Positions 1-8,333 are shown, numbered from the stretch's first letter. The stretch: 64,000 bases of DNA from an uncultured Planctomycetia bacterium (GCA_937871505.1 CALMPF010000008.1:62001-126000); one strand, 5' to 3'. Notes: generated from the sequence alone by a model not told the origin. Numbers and translations are program-made.

Positions 1-1
1 G

Positions 2-688
2 GGCGACCCCGCCGAAGGAGAGCGTGCTCCTCTCGCAGGCCTCTCGGGCACCGACTATCGCGGGCTCCGAAAGCTCTACGCGCGCTACGCGCGCGGCTAC
101 GACCGGCGTTTCGCGCGGTACAGCGCCGCGACGTTGGGCGAGGCGGTCAGCGCGCTCGGAGCCGAAGCGCCGGGCCGCCTCGTCGATGTCGCCTGCGGGA
201 CCGGGATGCTGGTCGAGGCGGTGCGCCGACGCTGGCCGGAGACTCCGGCGATCGGCGTGGACCTGAGCGCCGAGATGCTCGAGCAGGCGGAGCGGCGCGT
301 TCCGGCGGGCGACGGCGCGTCCGGGCCGCCGACGCAGTGGCGCATCGGGCCCGCCGAAGCGCTTCCGCTGGAGGAGGGCGCCGCCGACACGCTCACCTGC
401 ACCAACGCGTTTCACCTCGTCCAGCGCCCCGTCGACGCGCTCGCGGAGTTCCGGCGCGTGCTCGTTCCGGGAGGCCGCCTCGTGATCGTCGACTGGTGCG
501 CCGACTTCCGGTCGATGCGGGCGCTGCTCGCGGCGCTCGAGGTCGTCCGGAGGCAGCGGCGCAGCGCGTGGACGCTTGACGACCTCGGCGCCGCCGTGGC
601 CGGCGCCGGATTCGAAATCGCCCGCAGCCATCGGTTCAAGGTCGGCCCGATCTGGGGCCTGATGACGATCGTCGCGCGGAGAGCCTGA
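2..688 (+). CDS. Class I SAM-dependent methyltransferase (5' end cut by window edge)
   Basis: The frame is open to the left edge, so the true start lies outside the window. A TTG at 134 could be read as a start, but the same frame upstream encodes YDRRFARYSA, a typical pre-domain helix of these enzymes, so I extend it. The SAM-binding motif I is VACGTGM, followed by the acidic motif II GVDLSAEML. Later strands LTCTNAFHLV and GGRLVIVDWC fit a methyltransferase_11/25 fold. About 228 residues are visible. The substrate cannot be told; the family includes small-molecule, quinone and lipid methylases. The next gene starts 55 bp downstream on the same strand. Confidence 0.85.
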   Translation, partial: GDPAEGERAPLAGLSGTDYRGLRKLYARYARGYDRRFARYSAATLGEAVSALGAEAPGRLVDVACGTGMLVEAVRRRWPETPAIGVDLSAEMLEQAERRVPAGDGASGPPTQWRIGPAEALPLEEGAADTLTCTNAFHLVQRPVDALAEFRRVLVPGGRLVIVDWCADFRSMRALLAALEVVRRQRRSAWTLDDLGAAVAGAGFEIARSHRFKVGPIWGLMTIVARRA

Positions 689-743
689 CGCATCAGCGCC
701 CGGCGCGCTCCGACCCCGCCCTCCGCTCCGGGTACCCTCCACC

Positions 744-1334
744 GTGGATCCCTTCGCACTCCTCGGCCTGCCGCGCCGGTACGACCTCGATCTCCGCGCG
801 ATCGAGGGGGCGCATCTGCGCCTGCTCGCGACGCTCCACCCGGACCGGATCGCGGACGAGGTCGAACGACCCGAGGCGGCGCGGCGGATGGCCGAGGTCA
901 ACGCGGCCCGCGAGGTTCTTCTGGACGATGAGCGCAGGGCGGACGCGCTCGTGGTCCTCCTCGGCGGGCCGACGCGCGAAGAGGAGCGCGCGCTTCCGGA
1001 GGGCTTCCTCGCCGACGTGCTCGAGCTGCGCGAGCGGCTGGATGAGGCGATCGCCTCCGGCGACGGGTCGGCGCGCCGGGAGTTCGAGCGACTGGTCGCC
1101 GAGGAGCGCAGCGGACATCTCGAAGCGGTCGGGCTCCTGCTGGCGCAGGCGGGCGCAGCCGGGACCCGCGCGGGGGCGGCCGGGACCATCGAGCCCGCCG
1201 CGCTGCGAGCGACGCTGAAGGCCGCCCGCCTGCGCCTCAATGCGTGGCGCTACGTCGAGCGGATGCGCGAAGCGCTCCGCGACGGCGGGCGCGGCGGCGC
1301 TTCAGCGGCCTCCCCTGCGAGGGGGCGGGAGTAG
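744..1334 (+). CDS. hscB: HscB-like J-domain co-chaperone for iron-sulfur cluster assembly
   Basis: The 196-residue product has an N-terminal J-like domain (residues 1-75) with the invariant HPD tripeptide in TLHPDRI, which stimulates the ATPase of an Hsp70 partner. It is followed by a helical C-terminal region (about residues 90-185) of the kind that binds the scaffold protein IscU. Start is a GTG. Length and two-domain layout fit HscB rather than DnaJ: there is no G/F region or zinc finger. It lies 6 bp upstream of the first CNNM gene. No isc genes are nearby. The Ala/Gly-rich stretch near residues 135-150 is unusual for the family. Confidence 0.8.
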   Translation: MDPFALLGLPRRYDLDLRAIEGAHLRLLATLHPDRIADEVERPEAARRMAEVNAAREVLLDDERRADALVVLLGGPTREEERALPEGFLADVLELRERLDEAIASGDGSARREFERLVAEERSGHLEAVGLLLAQAGAAGTRAGAAGTIEPAALRATLKAARLRLNAWRYVERMREALRDGGRGGASAASPARGRE

Positions 1335-1340
1335 ACCGGC

Positions 1341-2909
1341 GTGGACGAGCTCGACGCGGGCCGACTGTTCCTTGCGCTCTGCCTGATTCCGCTCCTCGCG
1401 GGAAGCGCGTTCTTCTCCGGGTCGGAGACGGTCCTCTTCGGGCTCGGCGACAACGAGCGGCTCCAGTTCCGCCGTCGCACCGACCTCGGAGGACGGGCCG
1501 TCAATCGCCTGCTCGCCGAGCCGCGGATGCTCCTGATCACCGTCCTGCTCTGCAACATGACGGTGAACACGCTCTACATGGTGATCAGCTCGGTGCTCGC
1601 CTCGAGCCCCGGGATCGGCTGGGGCGAGACGCTCCTGCTCGGGCCCGGGGCTCTCGTCGCACTGATCGTCGTCGGAGAGATCGTGCCGAAGGTGGCGGCG
1701 AACGCCGCCCGGATGCGCTTCGCTCCGGTGGTCGCGCCGCCGCTCTTCGTCGTGCATCGGGTGATCGGTCCGCTTCGCGTCGCGCTCGAGAGGGCGGTGG
1801 TCGCGCCCCTGGCGCGCCTGACGGCGCCCGCGGTGCAGCCGCCGAGGATCACGGCCGAGGAGCTTGCCGCCCTGCTTTCCCAGTCAGGCGAACAGGGCGT
1901 CATCGACTCGGAGGAGCAGCGGCTGCTGCGTCAGGTGGTCCGGCTCCGCAGGCTCCGCGTCCGCGATGTGATGACGCCGCGGATGCGGATGGAGACGGTC
2001 CGGACGACCTCGGCGCGGAGCGAGGTGGTGGCGATCTCGAGGCGTTTTCGCTTCACGCGCCTTCCCGTCCATCGCGGCGATCTTGACGAGATCGTCGGGC
2101 TGCTTCCGGTCAAGACCTACCTGCTCGATCCGCGCGGAGGCCGGACCCCGATCGAGGAGTTCATGGAGCGACCGCTCTACGTCCCCGAGATCGCGACCCT
2201 CGAGCAGCTCCTCGAGCTCTTCCGCGCCCGCGGCGCCGAGCTGGCCATCGTCGTCGACGAGCGCGGCGGGACGGCGGGAATCGTCGCGGCGGAGGATGTC
2301 GTCGAGGAGATCGTCGGCGACATCGTGAGCCCTGAGGAACGCGCGGTCGAGCCGCCGCGACGGGCCGGAGCGGCGCGCTGGATCGTCGACGGGGACATGG
2401 GCGTGCACGACTGGAGCGACTTCTTCGGCGAGGCCCTGATCTCGCCGCACGTCGCCACCGTCGGCGGTCTGGTGCTCGAGCGCCTCGGCCACGTTCCTGC
2501 GGCGGGCGAGTGCGTGGTGCTCGGCAACGTCTCGCTCGAAGTGCTTCGGATGGATGGGCACCGGGTGGCGCAGGTGGCCGTCGATGTCGACCTGAACCGC
2601 GACGGGGAGCGGGCCGGGGCGGCGGCGGGCGGAACCGTCGACGATGCGCCGCCGACTGAACGGGCGGGCGCTCGGATCGAAGCGATTAGGGAAGCGCGGA
2701 GCGGACCCGGAGAGCGCGGCGGTGAGAGCGGCACCGGGGCGCGGGCACGCCATCGAAGCGAGACCGCTCAAGGCGAGACCGATCGAAGCGGATGGGCCCG
2801 GAACGAGCCAGATCAAGGCGAACCAGATCGAGAGGAGCGAGATCAGGGCGATCGAGACGGCCGCGACTTCGGTCGGTCGGCCTCGGTCCCCGAGGAGCGG
2901 CATCCATGA
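1341..2909 (+). CDS. CNNM/CorC-type membrane protein (DUF21 plus CBS pair), long odd C-tail
   Basis: The protein has 522 residues. The N-terminal DUF21/CNNM membrane domain begins with hydrophobic helices containing the FFSGSETVLF signature. Then come a CBS pair (VRDVMTPRMRM, LPVHRG..., IVVDERGGTAGIVAAEDVVEEIVGDI) and a small CorC/HlyC C-terminal domain (WIVDGDMGVHDWSDFF...). Relatives are linked to Mg/Co efflux or resistance. Start is GTG, 6 bp after hscB. The last 90 or so residues are low-complexity, rich in E, R, G and D, and are encoded by degenerate repeats of roughly 10-11 bp. The stop overlaps the next ATG by 4 bp (ATGA). Confidence 0.85.
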   Translation: MDELDAGRLFLALCLIPLLAGSAFFSGSETVLFGLGDNERLQFRRRTDLGGRAVNRLLAEPRMLLITVLLCNMTVNTLYMVISSVLASSPGIGWGETLLLGPGALVALIVVGEIVPKVAANAARMRFAPVVAPPLFVVHRVIGPLRVALERAVVAPLARLTAPAVQPPRITAEELAALLSQSGEQGVIDSEEQRLLRQVVRLRRLRVRDVMTPRMRMETVRTTSARSEVVAISRRFRFTRLPVHRGDLDEIVGLLPVKTYLLDPRGGRTPIEEFMERPLYVPEIATLEQLLELFRARGAELAIVVDERGGTAGIVAAEDVVEEIVGDIVSPEERAVEPPRRAGAARWIVDGDMGVHDWSDFFGEALISPHVATVGGLVLERLGHVPAAGECVVLGNVSLEVLRMDGHRVAQVAVDVDLNRDGERAGAAAGGTVDDAPPTERAGARIEAIREARSGPGERGGESGTGARARHRSETAQGETDRSGWARNEPDQGEPDREERDQGDRDGRDFGRSASVPEERHP

Positions 2910-3868
2910 CCATCGAGCTTCTGCCGTGGTTCTGCGTCGCGCTCGCCGGGTTGGCGCTGAGCGCCCTGTTCTCCGGGATCGAGACGGGGCTCTACTCCCT
3001 CAATCGCGTCCGACTGGCGGTGCGCGCCGGACGGGGGGAACCCTCGGCGAAGCGCCTGCGCGACGAGCTGGCCGCTCCGGGACGGCTGCTTTCGACGATC
3101 CTCATCGGCAACAACATCGCCAACTACCTCGGTTCCCTCGGCGTCGCGATGATGCTCCATCGCAGCGAGATCGGACAGGCGGGGCAGGTGATCGTCGGCG
3201 TGATCGTCCTTGTGCCGCTGCTCTTCGTCTTCGGCGAGACGCTGCCGAAGGACCTCTTCAGGACCTTTGCCGACTCCTGGAGCTATCGCTGGTCGGGATA
3301 TCTCCGAGCGTGGCGCATCGGCCTCACCGCGATCGGGCTCGTGCCGACGGCCGAGCTCGTCGGCGCGTCGGTGGCGCGGGCGCTGGGAAGCTCGACGGAG
3401 GGAGCTCCGTCGGCCCGCGCGCGGATCAGCCAGCTCTTCCGCGAAGGCGCCGGTGCGGGCGTCCTGAGCGAGCGGCAGGCCACGCTCGTCGATCGCGCTC
3501 TCACGCTGCGGGAGCGCACCGTCGAGTCGCAGATGACGCCGTGGCGCCGCGTGCTCTGGCTTCCCGAGGCATCGCGCCGCCCGGCCTCCGAGCTGATCCC
3601 GCGCGTGCGCCCCGTCAGCCGCCTGCCGGTGGTCGATCACGGGGGTCGGGTGGTGGGCGTCGTGGCGACGATCGAATCGCTCTGCGAGCCGACGCGCACC
3701 GTGTCCCAGCTCATGACGCCCGCGACGACCCTCCCTCCGCGGATGCCGATCCTCGACGCCATCCGGACGCTGCGGCTCGCCCGGACCAAGATCGGCATCG
3801 TCGTCGATTCCGGCGGACGTCCGATCGGGGTTGCGACCATGAGCGACCTCGTCGCGCCGTTCCAGTAG
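2906..3868 (+). CDS. CNNM/CorC-type membrane protein, second paralogue
   Basis: This 320-residue membrane protein is a shorter paralogue of the gene just upstream. The DUF21 motif is FSGIETGLYSLNRVRLA and TM helices fill residues 1-190. A CBS pair follows (VESQMTPWRRVLW, SRLPVVDHGGRVVGVVATIE, IGIVVDSGGRPIGVATMSDLV). There is no CorC C-terminal domain. The ATG at 2906 shares four bases with the preceding stop, so translation is probably coupled and the two may form a heteromeric transporter. An earlier in-frame methionine at 2792 lies inside the low-complexity tail of the upstream gene and is rejected as a start. Confidence 0.85.
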   Translation: MTIELLPWFCVALAGLALSALFSGIETGLYSLNRVRLAVRAGRGEPSAKRLRDELAAPGRLLSTILIGNNIANYLGSLGVAMMLHRSEIGQAGQVIVGVIVLVPLLFVFGETLPKDLFRTFADSWSYRWSGYLRAWRIGLTAIGLVPTAELVGASVARALGSSTEGAPSARARISQLFREGAGAGVLSERQATLVDRALTLRERTVESQMTPWRRVLWLPEASRRPASELIPRVRPVSRLPVVDHGGRVVGVVATIESLCEPTRTVSQLMTPATTLPPRMPILDAIRTLRLARTKIGIVVDSGGRPIGVATMSDLVAPFQ

Positions 3869-4047
3869 CGCCTCCGGCTTCGCCGCTCCCCGCGGCGGCA
3901 CACGAGCCCCTCCGACGAGACCGCGCGTTGAGTCCCGCTCTCGGCTGCTCGCCAGCCTCTCCGTCGCGGCGCGCGGTCCCCTGCGAAGCGACGGCGCGAG
4001 CCTCGTCCCTCTGTCGGCGGAACGCCCCGCAGCGATCCATCGACCGC

Positions 4048-4275
4048 GGGGCGTTCCGGCGACGGCCGATCGTGCCAGCGACCGCGGGGCGTTCCGGCGG
4101 CGGTGGGTCATGCCTGCGACGGCGGGGCGTTCCCGCGACTGCGGGGCGTGCCTGCGACGGCGGGGCGTTCCCGCGACTGCGGGGCGTGCCTGCGACGGCG
4201 GGGCGTTCCCGCGACGGCGGGTCGTGCCGGTGACGGTGGAACGTCCCTGCGTCGGCGAGGCGTGCCTGCGGCCGA
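4048..4275. repeat. 19-bp tandem repeat, 12 units
   Basis: Twelve back-to-back 19-bp units with consensus GGGGCGTTCCCGCGACGGC; units start every 19 bases from 4048. Central units alternate two sequence types (…TTCCCGCGACTGC and …TGCCTGCGACGGC). This fills most of the 570-bp gene-free stretch between the second CNNM gene and tRNA-Ile. No spacers, so not CRISPR. No convincing gene is seen in 3869-4438. Confidence 0.9.
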
Positions 4276-4438
4276 TCTCGCAGGCCCATCCCGGCGCCCC
4301 GATCCGCGCGGCCGCCGCAGATCCTCCGGTCAGCGCCGCAGGCGGACGCGGCGGAGGCGCCCGGCCCGAGGCCCTTCCCACACGATCGCTCGACCGCTAC
4401 ACTCCCGCCTCGCTCAGCCGGCCCCCGGCGCGTGCGAA

Positions 4439-4512
4439 GGGCTAGTAGCTCAGATGGCTAGAGCGCACCCCTGATAAGGGTGAGGTCGGCAGTTCGAGTC
4501 TGCCCTGGCCCA
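4439..4512 (+). tRNA. tRNA-Ile (GAT)
   Basis: A complete cloverleaf can be folded. The acceptor GGGCTAG pairs with CTGGCCC (two G-T wobble or weak positions) and the discriminator is A. The D-arm starts AGCTCAGATGGCTAGAGC, the anticodon stem-loop is CACCCCTGATAAGGGTG with anticodon GAT, and the T-loop is TTCGAGT. CCA is not encoded. The last 21 bases are part of the 23-bp attachment core of the integrated element; integration has rebuilt an intact tRNA 3' end. A possible -10 element TACACT lies at 4398-4403. Confidence 0.95.
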
Positions 4513-5822
4513 TTACCGAGGTTTGACGTTTCGCCGCAAGCGGTCGCATTCGCTCGCGAAACTCCGGGAAAACAAGGCGTTTTCGTCATTTCCGCCGAAG
4601 CCCTGCGAACGGGTGCGGACGCGTGCTGCGCCGCATTTTGCGCCCCGAGTGCGCCGGATTCTGCGCCGCTTTCTGCGCCCCCCTCCAAGGGCCGGTTCCG
4701 GAGGTCGGGATCGAGCCCGGCGGCGCGGGCGAAGTTCTCGTCGCGGGTCGTGAGGTAGTGCGTCGCGGCGACGCGCTCGGAGTGCCCGAGCCAGCCCGCG
4801 ACCGTATGCGACGGGAATCGCTCAACCCAGTCCGTCGCGCAGCTCCCCCGCATCGCGTGAAAGAGCCTCGGCCACGGCTTGAACCCGGCGCGGGCGATGA
4901 TCCGACCGAAGCCGGTCCGGAGGTTCGCGACGGAGCAGCCGACGCGACCGACCACGGCTTCGGTTCCGGGCTCGGCGGCGTCGAAGAGGCGTTGGAGGAT
5001 CGGCCGCAGTTCGGGCGAGATCGGCACGATTCGCGAGGCGTGCCCCTCGTGACGCGCGGTCTTGGGGCTCCGGACGTGCATCCTGCCGCGTGCCCAATCG
5101 ACGTCGCCCCATCGGAGCAGAGCGAGTTCCGAAGGGACGCGGAGGCCCGCGAAGCGACTCAGGGCGATGATCGCGCGCCAGTCGTCGTCGGGGCATTCGG
5201 CGAGAAGCGCCTCGACGGTCTCGCGCGGAACGTAGAAGGCGCGGTCGGGGTTCGATTGAGGGCCGGCGACGAGATCGGCGAGCGGGCTCTGCGGGATGAG
5301 CTTCCAGCGGACCGCCCGCGCGAAGAGCGCCTTCGCGGTTCGAACGCGCTTCGAGACCGTCGCCTTCGCGATGCCCGATCCCGCGATCGACTTCCGCCAG
5401 TCGTCGGCATCGCCCGGCGCGATCGAGCCGAGCGGCTTGTCGGCGCCGAAGAACTCGACGAGGCTCTTGAACGTCTGCGGATAGGCGGCGCGCGTCGCGG
5501 CCGCGACGTCGGCATTCGCGACGAACCGCTCGATCAGCGCTCCGAGCGTCGTCGTCGTCGGGTCCACGCGAGCGGCGACGAGCCCGACCGCCGCAAGGCG
5601 GGCGTGCATCGAGTCGGGGAGGCTCCGCGTCCATGCCGCAAGATCGGCGTCCCACGGGATGCCCGCCGCCGCCGCGGCGACAAGCGCCTCGACGCGGCCC
5701 TTGAACGATTCCGCGGGCTTCATGGCGATCCTGCCGAGCCGGATCGCGCGGCGGGCGCCGGAGTCTGGATCGACGAAGAGGATTCGGCGTCGGCCGCCGG
5801 GATCGAGAGTGATGCTGGCCAT
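4458..5822 (-). CDS. int: Tyrosine recombinase / integrase whose 3' end lies in the tRNA
   Basis: 454 residues as integrated. An N-terminal SAM-like core-binding domain occupies about residues 90-180. The catalytic domain carries R228 (AGLRVPSE), a lysine near 254, H322-x-x-R325 (HAMR), H347 (LGHS) and the nucleophile candidate Y356 (THYL). After residue 380 there is an Ala/Gly/Ser linker. The frame enters the attachment core at residue 437 and ends with ADLTLIRGAL, the last residues and the TAG stop being read from the strand opposite the tRNA. The ATG at 5820-5822 was chosen because the upstream frame is low-complexity. In the excised circle the frame would continue to 10151, giving 519 residues. 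Confidence 0.88.
   Translation of the reverse strand: MASITLDPGGRRRILFVDPDSGARRAIRLGRIAMKPAESFKGRVEALVAAAAAGIPWDADLAAWTRSLPDSMHARLAAVGLVAARVDPTTTTLGALIERFVANADVAAATRAAYPQTFKSLVEFFGADKPLGSIAPGDADDWRKSIAGSGIAKATVSKRVRTAKALFARAVRWKLIPQSPLADLVAGPQSNPDRAFYVPRETVEALLAECPDDDWRAIIALSRFAGLRVPSELALLRWGDVDWARGRMHVRSPKTARHEGHASRIVPISPELRPILQRLFDAAEPGTEAVVGRVGCSVANLRTGFGRIIARAGFKPWPRLFHAMRGSCATDWVERFPSHTVAGWLGHSERVAATHYLTTRDENFARAAGLDPDLRNRPLEGGAESGAESGALGAQNAAQHASAPVRRASAEMTKTPCFPGVSRANATACGETSNLGNGPGQTRTADLTLIRGAL
4492..4514. repeat. attL core (23 bp)
   Basis: Positions 4492-4514 are identical to 10380-10402. The core covers the T-arm and acceptor 3' strand of tRNA-Ile plus two downstream T residues. 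On the minus strand it encodes NGPGQTRT within the integrase frame, with codon boundaries in the same phase as at attR. Confidence 0.9.
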
Positions 5823-5889
5823 CGGGTGATTCGCCTTTCGTGGGCTCCGTCGGGCGGGGCCTGTAACCGTAGTCAAACTTGTACCGGGT

Positions 5890-6336
5890 TCAGCGCGCGG
5901 CGCCCGCCCTGCCCGCGGCGCGCCTCGGTCGCGCTCCGGCGCGGCGTGCGATCTCCCGCACGATGATCGGGCCGTCGGAGTCGAGCCGCTCGAGCGCCCG
6001 GCCGCCTTCGGCGCGGATCTCGGCCTCGATCTCCGCCCGTCGCTCGGGGGCGAGTTCGGCGACGCGGCGCCGGTCATCGGCGAGCGCGTTCTCGGCGCGC
6101 TGGCGCTCCGAAACCGGGGGCGTCCGCGCGAAGCGGGGCGGCTCGATCTCGCCCGCGTCGAGGGCGAGCGCGAGCGCGACGAAGGTTCCGCAGTTCGGGT
6201 CGGCCGCGGCGAGGTCGGGCCGGAGCGCGAGCGCTGCGGCGAGGAGCCAGTCTCGGCGCGGGGCCGGAAGGCGGGCGAGTGCGTCGATCGCGAACCAGAG
6301 TCCGCGGCCATGAAGTTCGGTCGGATCGGGTCTCAC
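5890..6336 (-). CDS. Hypothetical element protein, 148 aa
   Basis: Not recognised. The N-terminal half has LLAAALALRPDLAAADPNCGTFVALALALDAG, a hydrophobic helical pattern. The C-terminal half is Arg/Glu-rich and probably helical (ERRAEIEAEIRAEGGRALERL). Its ATG overlaps the stop of the rep-like gene by four bases (ATGA), which supports both the start and co-translation. It sits between rep and integrase. The last 25 residues are Arg/Ala-rich. Confidence 0.6.
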   Translation of the reverse strand: MRPDPTELHGRGLWFAIDALARLPAPRRDWLLAAALALRPDLAAADPNCGTFVALALALDAGEIEPPRFARTPPVSERQRAENALADDRRRVAELAPERRAEIEAEIRAEGGRALERLDSDGPIIVREIARRAGARPRRAAGRAGAAR

Positions 6337-7892
6337 GTGCGGTTCTCCGGGAGGGCGGGCTCAGCGACGGCGGCGGCGGAGCGCTTCCGCGCGAGCGCCG
6401 CCGCCGCGGGTCGAAGCAGGGGCGAGCCGGGCGGGATGGCAGCGAGCGCGGGCGATTCGCGTCGGATCTCGGCCTCGAGCGCGGCGTACTCGGCGGCGCT
6501 GAGCCCGGCGAGGGCGTCCTCGCGGTCGGCGGCGACGGCGGTGGCGGCGGCGTCGATCTCGGCGCGGCGGCGCGCCTTCACCTGGGCGAGTCGCTCTCGC
6601 GCGGTCCGCCCTTCGATCGGCGGCGGCGGCTCGAGCGCCGGGGGCGGCGCGGTCGTCGGAAGAGGATCGAGCCGGGCGCCGTCGGCCTCGGTCGTTGCAG
6701 GCCGCTGGCGATCGGTCAACATCGACGCGACGGCGGCGCGGATGAACCGCCCGCCCGGCGGCGCCATCGCCGCGCCCGGGTGCGTGCGTCGGATCTCGGC
6801 CGCGAGCGCGGCGTACTCGGCGGGGTCGAGGGCGGCGATCGCCTCGTCGATCGCTTGCCGCTCAGCGTCGCAGGATGCCCGCTGGGCCGCTTCGGCCGCT
6901 CGGGCGTTCGCAGAGCGGGCCGCGATGCCTTCGGCGGCTTGGCGCTCGGCCTCCGCCCGCTTGGCGGCAAGCCGCGCGGTCTCGACGAGCGGGTAGTAGT
7001 CTCGGTCGCGTGCCCACGTCCGGAGCCAGCGCGGGCCGCGCGGATGGCGCTGAGCGGAGTAGGTCTCGGCCGCGAGGAGGATCTCGTCGGGCGTCGCGCC
7101 GTCGGGGAGGGCGGCTTCGCGCTCGAGGGCCTCGACGACGGCGCGGAGATCGGCGGCGGGGCTCGCGTCGGGCGAGCTGGGATAGGCGGCGACGATTCGC
7201 TCAGCGGCGGCGCGGCGTTCGGCGTCGGCTTGTGCGCGACGAGGCGGGGGCGTCGAGGTCTCGGTTTCTTCGTCTGCCCCGATGAATGAACCCCCCCCCC
7301 TCTTGGTCTTCGCTCTTGGGGGGCTTGGTCCGACTTGGTCTTCCTTGGGGTGTCGGCATCTGGTGCCGCCTTGTCCGGCATTTCCTGCCGCCTTGCTCGG
7401 CGTTTCGTGCCGCCTTGTTCGGCGTGTGGTGCCGCCTTGCCCGCACTTCGGCGCATCGCTCAAGGCGGCATTTCGTGCCGCCTTACTCGGCGCGATGGTC
7501 GGCACGTTCTGCCGCCGACTCGGAGCATCGAGATCGACCGTCCAGCATGACGGATAGCCAGCGCCCGACGCCTTGCGCCCGCCAACGTGGTGACCCTTCT
7601 CGTTGAGCCTGCCGGTCGGAATCAGGACGCCGAACGATTCGAGTTCGCGAACCGCGCGCCGTGCAGCGCGAGTGCCCGCGCCGGCGCGGCGTGCAAGCTC
7701 CGCGACCGTGGTCGAGACGGCCATGTTCTCGCGCCAGAGCGAGCCGAGCGCGGCGTAGGCGACCGCCGTCGCGGTGAGGCTCGGTCGATTCATCACGTTC
7801 GCCCATCGCGCGATGGCGTCGAATCCTTCCGCGTGCGTGTACCCGCGTGCGGTCGCCGGCGTCGCCGAGGTTGTGCCACCGCTCGGCCTCAC
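6333..7892 (-). CDS. Replication-initiator-like winged-helix protein with iterons inside its gene
   Basis: 519 residues from a GTG at 7890-7892 that overlaps the upstream stop (GTGA). Residues about 12-110 form a winged-helix domain: MNRPSLTATAVAYAALG, TTVAELARRAGAGTRAARRAVRELESFGVLI, then a wing region. This resembles the N-terminal DNA-binding domain of phage replication initiators. Residues about 121-176 are encoded by 22-bp direct repeats, and a C10 tract follows at 7291-7300. The C-terminal half is helical, Ala/Glu/Arg-rich, with repeated motifs of the type LDPAEYAALAAEIRRTHPGAA and LSAAEYAALEAEIRR. No Walker motif is seen, so it is not a helicase. The replication role is an inference from architecture. 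Confidence 0.6.
   Translation of the reverse strand: MRPSGGTTSATPATARGYTHAEGFDAIARWANVMNRPSLTATAVAYAALGSLWRENMAVSTTVAELARRAGAGTRAARRAVRELESFGVLIPTGRLNEKGHHVGGRKASGAGYPSCWTVDLDAPSRRQNVPTIAPSKAARNAALSDAPKCGQGGTTRRTRRHETPSKAAGNAGQGGTRCRHPKEDQVGPSPPRAKTKRGGGSFIGADEETETSTPPPRRAQADAERRAAAERIVAAYPSSPDASPAADLRAVVEALEREAALPDGATPDEILLAAETYSAQRHPRGPRWLRTWARDRDYYPLVETARLAAKRAEAERQAAEGIAARSANARAAEAAQRASCDAERQAIDEAIAALDPAEYAALAAEIRRTHPGAAMAPPGGRFIRAAVASMLTDRQRPATTEADGARLDPLPTTAPPPALEPPPPIEGRTARERLAQVKARRRAEIDAAATAVAADREDALAGLSAAEYAALEAEIRRESPALAAIPPGSPLLRPAAAALARKRSAAAVAEPALPENRT
7364..7531. repeat. 22-bp iterons, candidate origin of the element
   Basis: Direct copies of TGCCGCCTTG or close variants start at 7364, 7386, 7408, 7430, 7476 and 7510. 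The first four are exactly 22 bp apart. One inverted copy lies at 7461-7470. A less GC-rich stretch with several CTTGG motifs lies at 7301-7350. Iterons inside a replication gene just after its DNA-binding domain resemble the lambda O/ori arrangement. Confidence 0.65.
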
Positions 7893-8134
7893 CGCGGCGC
7901 CGCCTCGTCGGCGGGTTCGGTCGCGCCGGGTTCGATCGACCGCGCCGCGGCGGCAGCGAGCCACGCGTCGAGGTCCGCGACGCGATAAACGATGCACGCG
8001 CCGAGCTTGGCGCAGCGGATCGGTCCGCGGGGAGCGGTCATGCCCCAGAGCTTCCGTTCCGACACTCCGAGCGCGCGGGCGGCTTCGCGAGGTCGTAAGG
8101 CGAGGCGTGCGGGCGTCGAAGCTTCAGCGGGCAT
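7889..8134 (-). CDS. AlpA/excisionase-like HTH protein
   Basis: 81 residues from the ATG at 8132-8134. The core LRPREAARALGVSERKLWGMTAPRGPIRCAKLGACIVYRVADLDAWLAA is a MerR/HTH_17-type DNA-binding domain: a helix-turn-helix, then a short wing ending in a YRV-x-DLDAWL strand-helix. Small proteins of this type act as excision directionality factors or element regulators. It overlaps the rep-like gene by four bases and the preceding small HTH gene by about 11 bp. A further in-frame ATG at 8158 would add MRRVTGGA; the closer GGGGGG tract favours 8134. Confidence 0.75.
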   Translation of the reverse strand: MPAEASTPARLALRPREAARALGVSERKLWGMTAPRGPIRCAKLGACIVYRVADLDAWLAAAAARSIEPGATEPADEAAPR

Positions 8135-8333
8135 CGCGCCCCCCGTCACCCTTCGCACGCTCGGCGAGAATCGCGACGATGGTCGGAAGATGGAAGAGGT
8201 AAGCGCGATCCGCGCGGAGCGATGGAACCCTGCCCGCCGCGGCTTCCGCGCGAAGCCATCGGGGAGGAACGCGAAGCCATCGCGCGGCCTCGCTCAGGGG
8301 GCGGGGATCATCGGGGAGTGGTCGTTCGGTCAT
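8124..8333 (-). CDS. Small HTH DNA-binding protein, 69 aa
   Basis: This short acidic-to-basic protein has a helix-turn-helix like that of the adjacent AlpA-like protein: LSEAARWLRVPPRWLRAEAAAGRVPSLRADRAYLFHLPTIVAILAERA. The helix pair, the basic recognition segment and the final DLxAxLA-like helix match the HTH_17/MerR fold. The two neighbouring genes may be a repressor/excisionase pair or a recent duplication. Its 3' end overlaps the next gene. Confidence 0.65.
   Translation of the reverse strand: MTERPLPDDPRPLSEAARWLRVPPRWLRAEAAAGRVPSLRADRAYLFHLPTIVAILAERAKGDGGRDAR

Noticed and set aside
4048-4275. Possible CRISPR array
   Set aside because: Units are directly adjacent with no unique spacers and there are no cas genes. 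The same applies to the 21-bp array at 54225-54711.
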